DNA of 64,000 nt from Nocardiopsis potens DSM 45234 (GCF_000341105.1 NZ_ANBB01000027.1:142755-206754); one strand, 5' to 3'. Counted from the stretch's first letter, positions 33,387 to 42,033 are shown. A program made the numbers and translations. The notes: generated by a model from the sequence alone, not told the origin.

Positions 33387-36300
33387 CGCGCCACCGCCTC
33401 GGGGGCCAGCCGGACCACCTCGCGCAGCTCCTCGGTGGACAGCCCGGTCAGCCACTCCTCCCCGGTGCCCACCACGCTCTGCGCCAGCGCCTTCTTCCGC
33501 TCGATCATCTCGTCCACCCGCTCCTCCAGGGTGCCCACGCACACCAGTTTGCGGACCTGCACGTCGCGCCGCTGGCCGATGCGGAACGCCCGGTCGGTGG
33601 CCTGGTCCTCCACCGCCGGATTCCACCACCGGTCGATGTGGACCACGTGGTTGGCCGCGGTCAGCGTCAGCCCGGTGCCGGCGGCCTTCAGCGACAGCAG
33701 GAACACCATCGGCTCGCCGGCCTCCTGGAACCGGCGCACCATCTCCTCCCGCCCGGCCCGCGGCGTGCCGCCGTGCAGCCACAGCACCTCCCGGCCCAGC
33801 CGCGCCGCCAGGTAGGGGGCGAGCCGGTGGCCCAGCTCGGTGTACTGGGTGAAGCAGAGCGCCCGGTCGCCCTCGGCCAGCGCCTCCTCCAGCAGGCCCT
33901 CCAGCCGGTCCAGCTTGCCCGACCGCCCGGCCAGCGCCGACCCGTCGCCGAGGAACTGCGCCGGGTGGTTGCAGATCTGCTTGAGCCGGGCCATCGACGC
34001 CAGCACCAGCCCCTTGCGCTGGATGCCGTCGGCGTCGTCGAGGCGCTCGGTCATCTCCTCCACCACCGCCTTGTAGAGCGTGGCCTGCTCCGGGGTGAGC
34101 GTGCACCAGGTGCGGAACTCGTTCTTCTCCGGCAGATCGGTGATGATCGACCGGTCGGTCTTGACCCGGCGCAGGATGAACGGGCCGGTGGCGCGCTTGA
34201 GCGGGTCGGCGGCGCGCCCGCCCTCGCCCTCGGCGACGGCCCGCTCGATGGCGGCGGCGCCGCGAAGGAACGCGGCCTGCGGGCCGAGCAGCCCCGGGTT
34301 GGCGAACTCCATGATCGACCAGAGCTCGCCCAGGTTGTTCTCCACCGGGGTGCCGGTGAGCGCGATCCTGGAGGCGGCGGGCAGCTCGCGCACCGCCCGC
34401 GCCTGCCGGGTCGAGGCGTTCTTGACCGCCTGCGCCTCGTCGCACACCACCCGGTGCCAGGGCAGCGCCGCCAGCTCCTCGGCGTCGCGCAGCACCACCC
34501 CGTAGGTGGTGACGACCAGGTCGGCCCCGCCGACCGCCCGGGCCAGCGCGTTGCCGTGCGGGCGGGACGGGCCGTGGTGCGCGCGGACCCGCAGCTTGGG
34601 CGCGAACCGGGCGGCCTCCCGCTGCCAGTTGCCCACCAGCGACACCGGGCAGACCAGCAGAGTCGGGCCGGGCGCCGCCGCATCGCCGGGAGAGGACCGC
34701 TCGTCGCAGAGCAGCGCCAGCAGCTGCACGGTCTTGCCCAGCCCCATGTCGTCGGCGAGCACCGCGCCCAGCCCGAGCCGGCTCAGGAAGCGCAGCCACG
34801 AGGCGCCGCGCCGCTGGTAGGGGCGGAGCGACCCGTCGAAGCCGTCCGGGTCGTCCATCGGCTCCAGCCGGTGCTCGGCGGCCCCGCTGAGCAGGTCGCC
34901 CAGGGCGCCGTCGGCGTCCACCCCGGTGACGGGGAGCGGGGCGCCCGCCGCACCGGTGACGGCGGCGCGCAGCGCCTCCTCCCGCCGCATGGCCCCGCTG
35001 CCCCGGCGGCGCAGGAAGTCCAGGGCGGCCCGCAGGTGCGCCGGGTCGACCTCCACCCAGCGGCCGCGCAGCCGCACCAGGGGGCGCTTGAGCCGGGCCA
35101 GCTCGGCCAGCTCCTCCAGGTCCACCGGTTCGTCGCCGAGCACCGCCTGGAAGGAGAAGTCGAGCAGCTCGGTGGGGCCGATGCCGCCGCCTCCGGAGGC
35201 CGGCGCGGGCTCCTGCTCGCGGACGGTGAGGCGCAGGCCCAGCCGGGCGCCGTCCATCCCGTCCGGCAGCACCACGGCGAACCCGGCCGCGTCCAGCCGC
35301 GGCGCGGCGTCCCGGATGAAGGAGTAGGCGCCGCCGGTCCCCATGGACACCGCGGCCGGCGCCAGCTCCGCCAGCTCGTCGCGGATCGGCGGGTAGTGCC
35401 GGGCGGCGCGCTCCAGGTCGCGCAGGACCAGCGACTCCACGTCGTCGGGGAGCCACGCGCCGCCCTCGCCGAGCCACATCTCGGAGAGCGGCAGCTGCAG
35501 GCTGGGGTCGGTGGAGGACTGCACCCAGAACTCCACCCGCCACACCTCGGGGGCGCCGGGGGCGCGCTCCTCCCGGTCCGGTTCGACCAGGCGGAACAGG
35601 AGCCGGGCGGCGCCGCGCGGGTCCTCGGCCCGGCGGTGCCAGGAGCGCAGCGCCGCGGCGGTGCCGGCGGCGGCCCGCTCCAGCGCGGCGTCGTCCGAGG
35701 CCAGGGCGCGGACCAGGGCGGCGGCATCGGCGGAGCGGGCCGCGCGGGAGCGGGCGCCGGCCAGCCGGGTGCGCGCGGCGGCGTCGGCCAGCGCGCACAG
35801 CGCCTCATGGACCGGGCCGGGCCCGCCGCCGGAGCCCTCCTCGCGGCCCGGTTCACCGGGGCCGGGGCGGTGGGCAAGGGCGGACGGGGGCAGCGCCTCG
35901 GCCAGGGCGCGGAAGTGCGCGGCGTCGGCGCCGCGCAGCACCGGGCGCCAGCGCGCGGCGGGCGGTCCGTCGCCCTCCTGCACGATCCGCGGGAGCAGCC
36001 GCCCGGTGTCGGCCAGCCGCTGCGCGAACGCCTCCACCGCGAGCAGGTGGTGCAGGCCGGGGCCGAACGCCAGGTCGCCGCGGGCCGCCTCGCGCAGCCC
36101 GGAGAGCAGCCGGGGCGCAGCCCCGGCCGGGGGCGTGAGCACCGGGACCCGCCATCGGCGCAGCCCGGAGGGGCGCGGGCGCGCGGCGGGGGAGTCGGGA
36201 AGGGGGCCGAGCGCGGGGGAGGGGACCGGGGCGGACGCGGAGCCGGGCAGCAGCAGCTCGGCCTCGCCGCCCCAGCCGGCGGCGCCGGGCGCGCCCGCGG

Positions 36301-36454
36301 CCTCGCCGACCAGCTCCGCCAGCGCCTCCGCGGGCAGCGCGAACGGGTGCGGCCGCACCCTGGCACGCGATCCGGTCCGCCCGGGAAGCGAGGAGTCCTC
36401 CGCCCACATCAGCAGGCCGCCGTGGTCGCCCCATGCGCCGTGCAGGACGCGCAA
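33383..36454 (-). CDS. SNF2-family DEAD/DEAH helicase
   Basis: 1023 residues from TTG at 36454 (RVLHGAWGDHGGLLMWAEDS, the usual N-terminus of this subgroup). The N-terminal half is the SNF2-helicase-associated region (DUF3670). The C-terminal half is the ATPase: VLADDMGLGKTVQLLALL (Walker A), LVCPVSLVGNWQREA, VVCDEAQAVKN (motif II, DEAQ), ALTGTPVENNLGELWSI (motif III) and helicase C with LSLKAAGTGLTLTAANHV and RAFRIGQRRDVQV. It is a double-stranded-DNA translocase. Upstream of and coupled to the SWIM gene. Confidence 0.93.
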   Translation of the reverse strand: MRVLHGAWGDHGGLLMWAEDSSLPGRTGSRARVRPHPFALPAEALAELVGEAAGAPGAAGWGGEAELLLPGSASAPVPSPALGPLPDSPAARPRPSGLRRWRVPVLTPPAGAAPRLLSGLREAARGDLAFGPGLHHLLAVEAFAQRLADTGRLLPRIVQEGDGPPAARWRPVLRGADAAHFRALAEALPPSALAHRPGPGEPGREEGSGGGPGPVHEALCALADAAARTRLAGARSRAARSADAAALVRALASDDAALERAAAGTAAALRSWHRRAEDPRGAARLLFRLVEPDREERAPGAPEVWRVEFWVQSSTDPSLQLPLSEMWLGEGGAWLPDDVESLVLRDLERAARHYPPIRDELAELAPAAVSMGTGGAYSFIRDAAPRLDAAGFAVVLPDGMDGARLGLRLTVREQEPAPASGGGGIGPTELLDFSFQAVLGDEPVDLEELAELARLKRPLVRLRGRWVEVDPAHLRAALDFLRRRGSGAMRREEALRAAVTGAAGAPLPVTGVDADGALGDLLSGAAEHRLEPMDDPDGFDGSLRPYQRRGASWLRFLSRLGLGAVLADDMGLGKTVQLLALLCDERSSPGDAAAPGPTLLVCPVSLVGNWQREAARFAPKLRVRAHHGPSRPHGNALARAVGGADLVVTTYGVVLRDAEELAALPWHRVVCDEAQAVKNASTRQARAVRELPAASRIALTGTPVENNLGELWSIMEFANPGLLGPQAAFLRGAAAIERAVAEGEGGRAADPLKRATGPFILRRVKTDRSIITDLPEKNEFRTWCTLTPEQATLYKAVVEEMTERLDDADGIQRKGLVLASMARLKQICNHPAQFLGDGSALAGRSGKLDRLEGLLEEALAEGDRALCFTQYTELGHRLAPYLAARLGREVLWLHGGTPRAGREEMVRRFQEAGEPMVFLLSLKAAGTGLTLTAANHVVHIDRWWNPAVEDQATDRAFRIGQRRDVQVRKLVCVGTLEERVDEMIERKKALAQSVVGTGEEWLTGLSTEELREVVRLAPEAVAR

Positions 36455-36782
36455 ACCGCCCCCAACCGATCGTTCCCCGTGTCCGGACGCCTCCCAGTAT
36501 CCCGACTCCCACCGACACCGCGGACCGTTCGGAGCGGCACCGATCCGAACGGCCCGAGGCGGCGGCCCGGAGCACCCTGCCTCGGACGGCTGCGGTACAC
36601 GGCCCGGGAACCGGACCGCAGACGGGGCCTCGGTACGGGCGGTTCCGCGCCGGTTCGGAGGCGGTCTCCCGGATGATCGTGCAGGCGATCGATGCGCGGC
36701 GCGGATCGCGGCGGGTCCGGGTCGTCGCACGCGGACCGAGGGGCGCCTCCGGTCCCCGCCTCTGCCGGCACGGCCGGCGGCC
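36455..36782. other. Intergenic stretch without a recognised gene
   Basis: 328 bases between the SNF2 gene start and the end of the MarR gene. Open frames crossing it are antisense or upstream extensions of neighbours with no conserved features. It is somewhat less GC-rich near 36455-36560, consistent with an SNF2 promoter, but no clear -35/-10 pair is seen. Confidence 0.5.
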
Positions 36783-37253
36783 CTACCCCCGGGCGGGGCG
36801 TCCGTCCCGGTCCGGCGGGGCCTGCCGGGCGGTCGCGAGTCGGTGGATCAGCCGGTGGAACTCCTCGACCTCGGCGCCGGTCCAGTCGGCGGTCAGGTCG
36901 GCGAAGACCGACTCCTGCCAGCGGTGGGCCGCGCGCAGCAGTTCGGCGCCCTCGTCGGTGACGACCAGCACGCGGCGCCGGCCGTCCCCCGGGGCCGGGG
37001 CCTTGCGCAGGTAGCCGCGCCGCTCCGCCTGCGAGGCGAGCCTGCTGGCGCCGGACTGGTCGATGCCGAGCTCCTCGGCGACGGCGTTCACCGTCGCGCC
37101 GCCCTCCTCCTGCCGGGCGAGGACCGCCTCGGTGACCATGACGTCGCGGCCGCGCTCGGGGTCGGCGCCGGGGATCCGCCGGGACCAGTGCCGGACGAAC
37201 CGGAAGAGCGTCCGCCCTGGCCCGGGGACGAGGCCGTCCGCGTCCGGACTCAT
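36783..37253 (-). CDS. MarR-family transcriptional regulator
   Basis: 156 residues from MSPDADGLVPG. Winged helix-turn-helix: EEGGATVNAVAEELGIDQSG (recognition helix), SRLASQAERRGYLRKAPAPGDGRR (wing) and VLVVTDEGAELLRAAHRW, flanked by dimerisation helices. Divergent from the SnoaL-like gene at 37545 with a perfect ATGCG-AAA-CGCAT palindrome between, a likely operator for both genes. Confidence 0.88.
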   Translation of the reverse strand: MSPDADGLVPGPGRTLFRFVRHWSRRIPGADPERGRDVMVTEAVLARQEEGGATVNAVAEELGIDQSGASRLASQAERRGYLRKAPAPGDGRRRVLVVTDEGAELLRAAHRWQESVFADLTADWTGAEVEEFHRLIHRLATARQAPPDRDGRPARG

Positions 37254-37511
37254 GCGGCCCCGCCTCGGACGGGCCCCCGGAGACCGCCGCGAGCGGGGCG
37301 TCCGAGCGGGCCCGGCGCCGCGCCTCTCCCACCCGCTCCCGTTCCGGCCCGCCCGGCCGGGAGGGCGCGCGCTCCCGCGCGGCCGCGTGCCGCCGGGCGT
37401 CGGGCCGCGCGGGGCCGCCCGCGCGCCCCGGTGCCGGTTCCGCCGAAGTCCCGCATGGCGCGACCGCCTCCTCCGCCGAAGGGAACGTATGCTGTTCGCA
37501 CAGGATAGTCC

Positions 37512-37524
37512 ATGCGAAACGCAT
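37512..37524. promoter_or_regulatory. Candidate MarR operator ATGCGAAACGCAT
   Basis: A perfect 5-3-5 inverted repeat 21 bp upstream of the ATG at 37545, in the AT-richer divergent promoter region between the MarR and SnoaL-like genes. Confidence 0.55.
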
Positions 37525-37544
37525 AGATGTTGAGAGGTGGGGCG

Positions 37545-37952
37545 ATGAGCGCCGAGGCGGACGACCGGGCGGCACGCGAGCGGAACCTCGTCGAGGAGTG
37601 GCACCGCGCGGTCAACGAGCGGGACGGCGACGCGGCCCGCCGCGTGGCCGCCCCGGACATCGAGGTCGGCGGCCCGCAGGGCGGGGCGCGCGGGGTCGGC
37701 GTCCTCCTCGACTGGATCGACCGCGCCGGGATCCGCCTGGACGCGCGCGCCTGGCACCACGTCTTCCCCGGCGTCCTCGTGGTGGAGCAGGACGCCAGCT
37801 GGCCCGGCCGCGCGGACGCGGGCCCGTCCGCGCCCGCGGTGCGCACCGCGACCCTGTTCACCCTGGCCGGCGACCGCATCACCGCCGCCCTCCGGCACGA
37901 CGACGGCCTGCACGCGGCCCTGGAGGCGGCCCGCGACCGCGCTCCGTCCTGA
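37545..37952 (+). CDS. SnoaL/NTF2-like protein, probable MarR target
   Basis: 135 residues from ATG at 37545 with GAGAGGTGGGG just upstream as ribosome site. NTF2-like pattern: NLVEEWHRAVNERDGDAARRV, APDIEVGGPQGGARGVGVLLDWIDRAG, and VRTATLFTLAGDRITAALRHDD. Function likely binding or turnover of a small ligand; unknown. Divergent from and probably repressed by the MarR regulator. The 385-base region after its stop holds the 62-bp palindrome at 38209 and otherwise nothing recognisable. Confidence 0.8.
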   Translation: MSAEADDRAARERNLVEEWHRAVNERDGDAARRVAAPDIEVGGPQGGARGVGVLLDWIDRAGIRLDARAWHHVFPGVLVVEQDASWPGRADAGPSAPAVRTATLFTLAGDRITAALRHDDGLHAALEAARDRAPS

Positions 37953-38208
37953 CGCGGTGGGGCCGTCGTCCCGGGACCCGCCGCCCCCGGCCCCACCCGG
38001 CAGGGCCGCACACCACCATCGCGGCGCGTCCGCCCCCTCCGCGGTGAAGCAGGAGCGAGGGCGGCTCCGGCGCCCTGCCCGCTGCCCGGGCCGGGCCCGT
38101 CCGTGCGGACGGCGGGGTGCGCCGCCCTCCCGCCGGTTCCGGGCGGGGCCCGGGCGCCGACCGCGCTCCGGCCGCCTCTGCGATCCTCGCCGGCGGCCCT
38201 TCCAGTCC

Positions 38209-38270
38209 GATGATCTTGACGTTGCGGGGGTATCAGCGCCCTCTGATGCCCCCGCAACGTCAAGATCATC
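38209..38270. repeat. 62-bp palindromic element P1
   Basis: Outer arms GATGATCTTGACGTTGCGG and its exact complement at the other end. Then GGG/CCC and TATCAG/CTGATG pair, leaving loop CGCCCT; total stem 28 bp with one T-G pair. The 19-bp outer motif also occurs at the left ends of repeats B and D and at both ends of P2. It lies in a 385-bp intergenic gap between two plus-strand genes, so it could also act as a terminator. Confidence 0.85.
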
Positions 38271-38324
38271 GCGGGCGGTGCGGTGCGGTGCGGGGGCGGC
38301 GGGAGGACGGTGGGCAGGGGGCGC

Positions 38325-38330
38325 TACCCT
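38325..38330 (+). promoter_or_regulatory. Leaderless -10 element (TACCCT)
   Basis: TACCCT ends 7 bases before the ATG at 38338, the same spacing as its paralogue at 39008. No ribosome site. Confidence 0.5.
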
Positions 38331-38337
38331 GCCCCGC

Positions 38338-38928
38338 ATGCCTCAGCCCGATTCGCGCCGCCGGAAGGCGGTCACCGCCGCAGTGCTCGTCCCCGCAGCC
38401 CTCATCGCCGGAGCGGGGCTGCTCTTCACCGCCCCGTCCCGCCTCCTCCCCGAGGCGGTCGGCCTGGTCGTCGCGGCGACCGTCACCGCCGCCCTGGTGT
38501 GGTGGGCGGTCCCGGGGATCCGGGCGCGCCGGGGCGGCGCCGCGCTCTTCCTGCTCGGCTGGGGCGCGTGCGTACTGGGCGCCGGGACCGGCGGAGCCGC
38601 GACCGGAGCGCTCGACGGCGACCTCCTCCCGGGCTCCGGGATCGCCTGGGGGACCGAAGAGGACTTCGGGTGGTTCGCCTACGCGCCCGGGGGAGGGCAG
38701 GAGGCCGGCTGGGACTACGGTGCCGCCGGGGCGGCGGAGGAGGACGCGCCGACGGACCTCCGGTTCATGAGCGCCACCGCGTTCGCCGAGGACCACCAGA
38801 GGTTCCCCCAGGGCGTCGAGAGCGCCTGGTACCTGGGGTGGGTGCCGGCCCTGGCGGGGGTGGTGGCCTATCGCCGCTCCTCCGCCCCGGCCGACCCGGC
38901 CGCCCCGGCGGACCCTGCGGGGGACTGA
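38338..38928 (+). CDS. Membrane protein, tandem paralogue 1
   Basis: 196 residues starting MPQPDSRRRKAVTAAV. Three hydrophobic helices near the N-terminus (about 10-29, 36-55, 62-80), then a polar extracytoplasmic-looking region (DFGWFAYAPGGG) and a last helix SAWYLGWVPALAGVVAYRR. The next gene has the same layout and shared words (LxxFLLGWGACVLG; LVWWAVPGIR), so the two arose by tandem duplication. No family recognised. Confidence 0.65.
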   Translation: MPQPDSRRRKAVTAAVLVPAALIAGAGLLFTAPSRLLPEAVGLVVAATVTAALVWWAVPGIRARRGGAALFLLGWGACVLGAGTGGAATGALDGDLLPGSGIAWGTEEDFGWFAYAPGGGQEAGWDYGAAGAAEEDAPTDLRFMSATAFAEDHQRFPQGVESAWYLGWVPALAGVVAYRRSSAPADPAAPADPAGD

Positions 38929-39007
38929 GGACGGGACCCGGAGCACCGCGGGCCGGACGGAGGCCGCGCTCCCGACCTCGCCTGATGCGGCGGGTGCGCC
39001 GGGCCGC

Positions 39008-39013
39008 TAGCCT
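39008..39013 (+). promoter_or_regulatory. Leaderless -10 element (TAGCCT)
   Basis: TAGCCT ends 7 bases before the ATG at 39021; the following CCCCGCATGCC is shared with the start of the upstream paralogue, so promoter and start were duplicated together. Confidence 0.5.
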
Positions 39014-39020
39014 TCCCCGC

Positions 39021-39620
39021 ATGCCCCGACCGGATCGGCGGGAGGCGCGCCGCAGGGCGGTGCTCCTCGCCGTGCTCGCACCGACCGCCGCCATCGCCGC
39101 CTGGGGGCCGCTCACCGCGATGCCCTTGGACATGCCCGCGGCGCTGGCAGGCGCCGCGCTGGCGGTCGCGCTCACCGCGGGGCTGGTCTGGTGGGGGAGC
39201 GCGGGCATCCGCCTGGAGCGCGGACTCGTCGCGCTCTTCTTGCTGGCCTGGGGCGCCTGCGTGCTCGGCTCGGCCGCCGGGGACGGCCTGGAGAAGACGT
39301 TCAGCCGCTCGGGCCCGATCTTCTCGGGCGGGTGGGGCGCCGCCGGGGGCTTCGGCTGGTCCGACCACATTTCCAGCGAATCGTTCGATCCGGTGGGAGC
39401 GGCCCGGCTGGAGTGGAAGCTGTTCTCCGAGGCCCAAGGCGCCGAGCTGCACACGGACGAGTCGGCGGGCTGGTGGACCGCGATCCTGCCGGAGGGGACG
39501 GCCGACGGGGCGATCGCCTTCGGCTGGCTGGCCGGGGCGGCCGCCGTGGCCGCCCACTGGCGGACCGCGCCCGCGGACGGCCCCGCCGAACCCGAGCGGA
39601 CCGAACCGGAAGAGGACTGA
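39021..39620 (+). CDS. Membrane protein, tandem paralogue 2
   Basis: 199 residues, MPRPDRREARRRAVLLAVL at the start. Helices at about 12-30, 36-55 and 64-82, then a polar domain (GAAGGFGWSDHISSESFDPVG) and a final helix IAFGWLAGAAAVAAHW. It is colinear with the previous gene (LALFLLAWGACVLGS versus LFLLGWGACVLGA). It ends 4 bases before the next gene, so both may be expressed together. Function unknown. Confidence 0.65.
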   Translation: MPRPDRREARRRAVLLAVLAPTAAIAAWGPLTAMPLDMPAALAGAALAVALTAGLVWWGSAGIRLERGLVALFLLAWGACVLGSAAGDGLEKTFSRSGPIFSGGWGAAGGFGWSDHISSESFDPVGAARLEWKLFSEAQGAELHTDESAGWWTAILPEGTADGAIAFGWLAGAAAVAAHWRTAPADGPAEPERTEPEED

Positions 39621-39624
39621 TCCC

Positions 39625-40185
39625 ATGCCCCGCTACCTCATCGTGCACGACTACGGGATGGGCGGCGTGTGGTCCTGGGTCCGCGCCGGGTCCGCCGAGG
39701 AGGTCCTGGACGCCTGCGCCGAGGTCGAAGTGGTCACCGACCCCGAGGTCGTCGCCCGGATGGAGGCCTCCGACCGCATGGAGGAGGCCGACCTGGACGA
39801 CCCGGCGCCGGGCTCGCTCGTCGCGGCCCTGCGCGCCAAGCGCGACGCCTACCGGCACCTGCCCGGCTACGGCGAGCTGGCCGGGCGGGATCGGGTCCAC
39901 CTGCGCTGGGACGAGCAGGAGGACGGCGAGGAGGAGAGCGTCTTCCTGGTCGAACTCGGCCCGGACGGCCGGCAGCTGCGCAACGTCGAGATCCTCCCGG
40001 ACGGCGGGAAGACCCGCCGGTACATGGCCGACTGGCCGATCAACCCGCCGACCGACCTGTACGACCCCAAGTACCTGGCGATGCTGATCGGCGCCGAGGA
40101 GTTCGAGGCCGCCTGGCGCTCGGCCCGCACCGAACCGGACTTCGAGCCCCCGGACGAGAGGGAGCCCGGAACCGGGGAGGACTGA
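39625..40185 (+). CDS. Conserved hypothetical protein (186 aa)
   Basis: Soluble, acidic 186-residue protein starting MPRYLIVHDYGMGGVWSWV. The first 50 residues (RAGSAEEVLDACAEVEVVTDP) look like a small beta-alpha domain. A later stretch VFLVELGPDGRQLRNVEILP followed by RRYMADWPINPPTDLYDPKY is also characteristic. I have no family name for it. It begins 4 bases after the second membrane paralogue, suggesting co-transcription. Confidence 0.65.
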   Translation: MPRYLIVHDYGMGGVWSWVRAGSAEEVLDACAEVEVVTDPEVVARMEASDRMEEADLDDPAPGSLVAALRAKRDAYRHLPGYGELAGRDRVHLRWDEQEDGEEESVFLVELGPDGRQLRNVEILPDGGKTRRYMADWPINPPTDLYDPKYLAMLIGAEEFEAAWRSARTEPDFEPPDEREPGTGED

Positions 40186-40255
40186 CCGGACGCCTGCCGG
40201 CCCCGGCCGCCGGGGGAGGCCCGTGCGCGGCCCCGCCCTCCGGGCCGGCTCCGGG

Positions 40256-40594
40256 TCAGTTCCGGGGCGGTCGCCGGAGCCGCTTCGGGGCGCGGGCCTC
40301 CCACGCCTCGGCGAGCAGTTCGGACAGCTCCCCGGTGCCGACCCGGCCCAGCCGGACCAGGACGCCGGCGTGCCCCCGGTAGTGGTCGGTGGTGAAGAAC
40401 TTCTCCGGGTCGGCGTCCAGCAGGACCTGGCGCTCCTCCATGCTCGCGCGCCAGCAGACCAGCACACCGGGCTCGTCGTGCAGGCGGGCGAAGATCCTGC
40501 CCGAGACGTAGAACGCCGGGGTGCCGTAGCAGGGCCGCTCGGTCACCTCCGGCAGCGCGGTGGCCAGTCGGCGGACGTCGTCCTCGGTGCTCAC
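40256..40594 (-). CDS. MmcQ/YjbR-family protein
   Basis: 112 residues from GTG at 40594. MmcQ/YjbR features are clear: LATALPEVTERPCYGTPAFYV, IFARLHDEPGVLVCW, VLLDADPEKFFTTDHYRGHAGVLV (key YRGHxxVLVRL), and LSELLAEAWEARAPKRL. The family has a cyanobacterial-type double-winged fold and is assumed to bind DNA, but its role is unproven. Stands alone between convergent or unrelated genes. Confidence 0.88.
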   Translation of the reverse strand: MSTEDDVRRLATALPEVTERPCYGTPAFYVSGRIFARLHDEPGVLVCWRASMEERQVLLDADPEKFFTTDHYRGHAGVLVRLGRVGTGELSELLAEAWEARAPKRLRRPPRN

Positions 40595-40808
40595 GGTCGG
40601 TCCCTTCGGTCGCCGTTCCGTTGCGGTCCATCGCAGAGCCGCCGCCGGGGCGCCCCGCCGCCCGGACCCCGGGGCCGCGCCGCCGGGGCGCGGAGGCACG
40701 GGCGGACCGCACCCGGGCGCTCCCTCCCCGCCCCTCCGCGGCCCGGCCTGCTCCGGGGAGGGGCCGGGCGCCGGGGCCGCCGTCCCCGGCCGCCGGCGCC
40801 CGGGGAGG

Positions 40809-41663
40809 TCAGCGGGTCCCGTCGGAGGCCCGGCCTCCGTCCTCCCGTTCTATACCGAGCAGGTGACAGGCGAGCGTCGCCCACTGGTCGGGGGAGACGA
40901 ACGCGACCACGGCGCCGAACGGCACGCCCGCGGCGCGCAGGGCGGCGTCCACCCTGTGCCCGGGGTGGGAGCGGCGCAGCGAGGCGCGGAGCGAGCCGCC
41001 CGTGCCGGTGAAGCCCTCCGCCACCAGCTTCCGGTACTCGCCCAGCGCGCTCCCGGGGATCAGCGGCCGGTCCCTGCGGAGCAGGTGCAGGATCCCGCCG
41101 TCGACCCGGGGGACCGGGTGGAAGCGGTTCCGCTGCACCCGGCCGGCGAACCGCCACTCCAGCTGCGGCCAGGTCGTCACGGTCAGCTTCGACCAGCGGC
41201 CGGCCGCGCCGGTGCGCTTGCGCGCGTACTCCAGCTGGGTGAGCAGCGCGGCCGAGGACATGGACCGGGCGCGCAGGCACCACTCCACGATGTCGGCGGT
41301 GCGCGAGTAGGGGATGTTGCCGACCACGGAGAAGGGCTCCCGGGGCGGCTTCGCCCGGAGGAAGTCGGCGCCGCGCACGTCGACGCGGGGGCGGTCGGCG
41401 TAGCGCTCGGCCAGCCGGGAGGCGAAGGCCGGGTCCAGCTCGTAAGCGACCACGTGCGCGGGGGTGCGGGCCAGGTGCCGGGTGATCATCCCGTCCCCGG
41501 CGCCGACCTCGAACACCAGGCCGCCGGGGCCGGGGTCGGCCAGCCGTACGAGCCGGCGGGCGACCGAGGCGTCGGTGAGGTGGTTCTGGGAGAGCGCGCG
41601 GCGGCGTCCGCGCGCTCCGGAGGTACTGCTGCGGTGGCCGTGCGGCCGGTGCGTGTGCACCAC
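40809..41663 (-). CDS. erm: 23S rRNA adenine-N6 methyltransferase, Erm(E)-like
   Basis: 284 residues from GTG at 41663. RALSQNHLTDASVARRLV is the Erm N-terminal signature; FEVGAGDGMITRHLA (51-65) binds SAM; VVAYELDPAFASRL and VRGADFLRAKPPREPF follow; NIPYS (116-120) is the catalytic N-I-P-Y motif; LTQLEYARKRTG and GRWSKLTVTTWPQLEWRF are diagnostic of the actinomycete Erm(E)-like group. It would methylate A2058 of 23S rRNA and give macrolide-lincosamide-streptogramin B resistance. A leaderless leader ORF and hairpins upstream point to attenuation control. Confidence 0.9.
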   Translation of the reverse strand: MVHTHRPHGHRSSTSGARGRRRALSQNHLTDASVARRLVRLADPGPGGLVFEVGAGDGMITRHLARTPAHVVAYELDPAFASRLAERYADRPRVDVRGADFLRAKPPREPFSVVGNIPYSRTADIVEWCLRARSMSSAALLTQLEYARKRTGAAGRWSKLTVTTWPQLEWRFAGRVQRNRFHPVPRVDGGILHLLRRDRPLIPGSALGEYRKLVAEGFTGTGGSLRASLRRSHPGHRVDAALRAAGVPFGAVVAFVSPDQWATLACHLLGIEREDGGRASDGTR

Positions 41664-41678
41664 TGAGGGTCCGTTCCT

Positions 41679-41698
41679 GCCGCCGCGGGCGCGGCGGC
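41679..41698 (-). promoter_or_regulatory. Hairpin near the erm start (possible RBS-sequestering stem)
   Basis: 8-bp arms GCCGCCGC/GCGGCGGC with loop GGGC, 15 bases upstream of the erm GTG. Together with the hairpins at 41870-41890 and 41900-41921 it could form a translational or transcriptional attenuator. Confidence 0.45.
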
Positions 41699-41869
41699 CG
41701 ACAGGGACGGGGGTGCGGGCGGGTCCTGGGAACGCGCTCCGCGCCGCCCGTCCGGTGTTCGTCAGACATGGCGAACGGGCCCGGACCGGGGCGGCGGGGC
41801 GTCAGCGGGCTACGGTGCTCCGCCCGCAGGCCGCGGATGCGGCGGCGAGTGGGAGGGCACGGCGCAGCG

Positions 41870-41890
41870 GCGCCTCGGCGGAGGAGGCGC
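41870..41890 (-). promoter_or_regulatory. Attenuator hairpin 2 of the erm leader
   Basis: Arms GCGCCTC/GAGGCGC (7 bp) with a 7-base loop, downstream of the leader stop codon in the erm 5' region. Confidence 0.4.
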
Positions 41891-41899
41891 GGGGCGTCG

Positions 41900-41921
41900 G
41901 AGTCGGCGCGGAGGCCGACTC
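41900..41921 (-). promoter_or_regulatory. Attenuator hairpin 1 overlapping the leader stop codon
   Basis: Arms GAGTCGGC/GCCGACTC (8 bp) with a 6-base loop. One arm overlaps the leader stop codon (41920-41922), so a ribosome finishing or stalling there would change folding. Confidence 0.5.
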
Positions 41922-42033
41922 AGGAGACGACGCCGGGCACCCGGTCCGGGGCTGCGGACCGGTGGCGGGGGTAGTACAGGGGCATCCCGCACCGGGCCGT
42001 GCCGACGGCGCGGGTCATGAACATGGCACACAT
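41920..42033 (-). CDS. Erm leader peptide (37 aa, leaderless)
   Basis: A 37-codon frame (MCAMFMTRAVGTARCGMPLY, then YPRHRSAAPDRVPGVVS) directly downstream of TAGAAT, with 10 bases between the -10 box and its ATG, so transcription would start at the ATG. It ends 257 bases before the erm start, with three hairpins in between, one overlapping its stop. This is the layout of macrolide-induced ribosome-stalling leaders. The sequence is not a leader I recognise. A different frame on this strand (41769, MSDEHRTGG) also leads toward erm and is a weaker alternative. Confidence 0.6.
   Translation of the reverse strand: MCAMFMTRAVGTARCGMPLYYPRHRSAAPDRVPGVVS

Noticed and set aside
38209..38270. Frames beginning MILTLR...QR inside the palindromes
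   Set aside because: These are translations of the palindrome (P1, P2 and the right end of B), seen identically on either strand, with no continuing conserved protein.
41663..41769. Alternative erm leader starting MSDEHRTGG
   Set aside because: It runs far into erm in another frame and lacks its own -10 or ribosome site; the MCAMFMT frame fits promoter and hairpins better.
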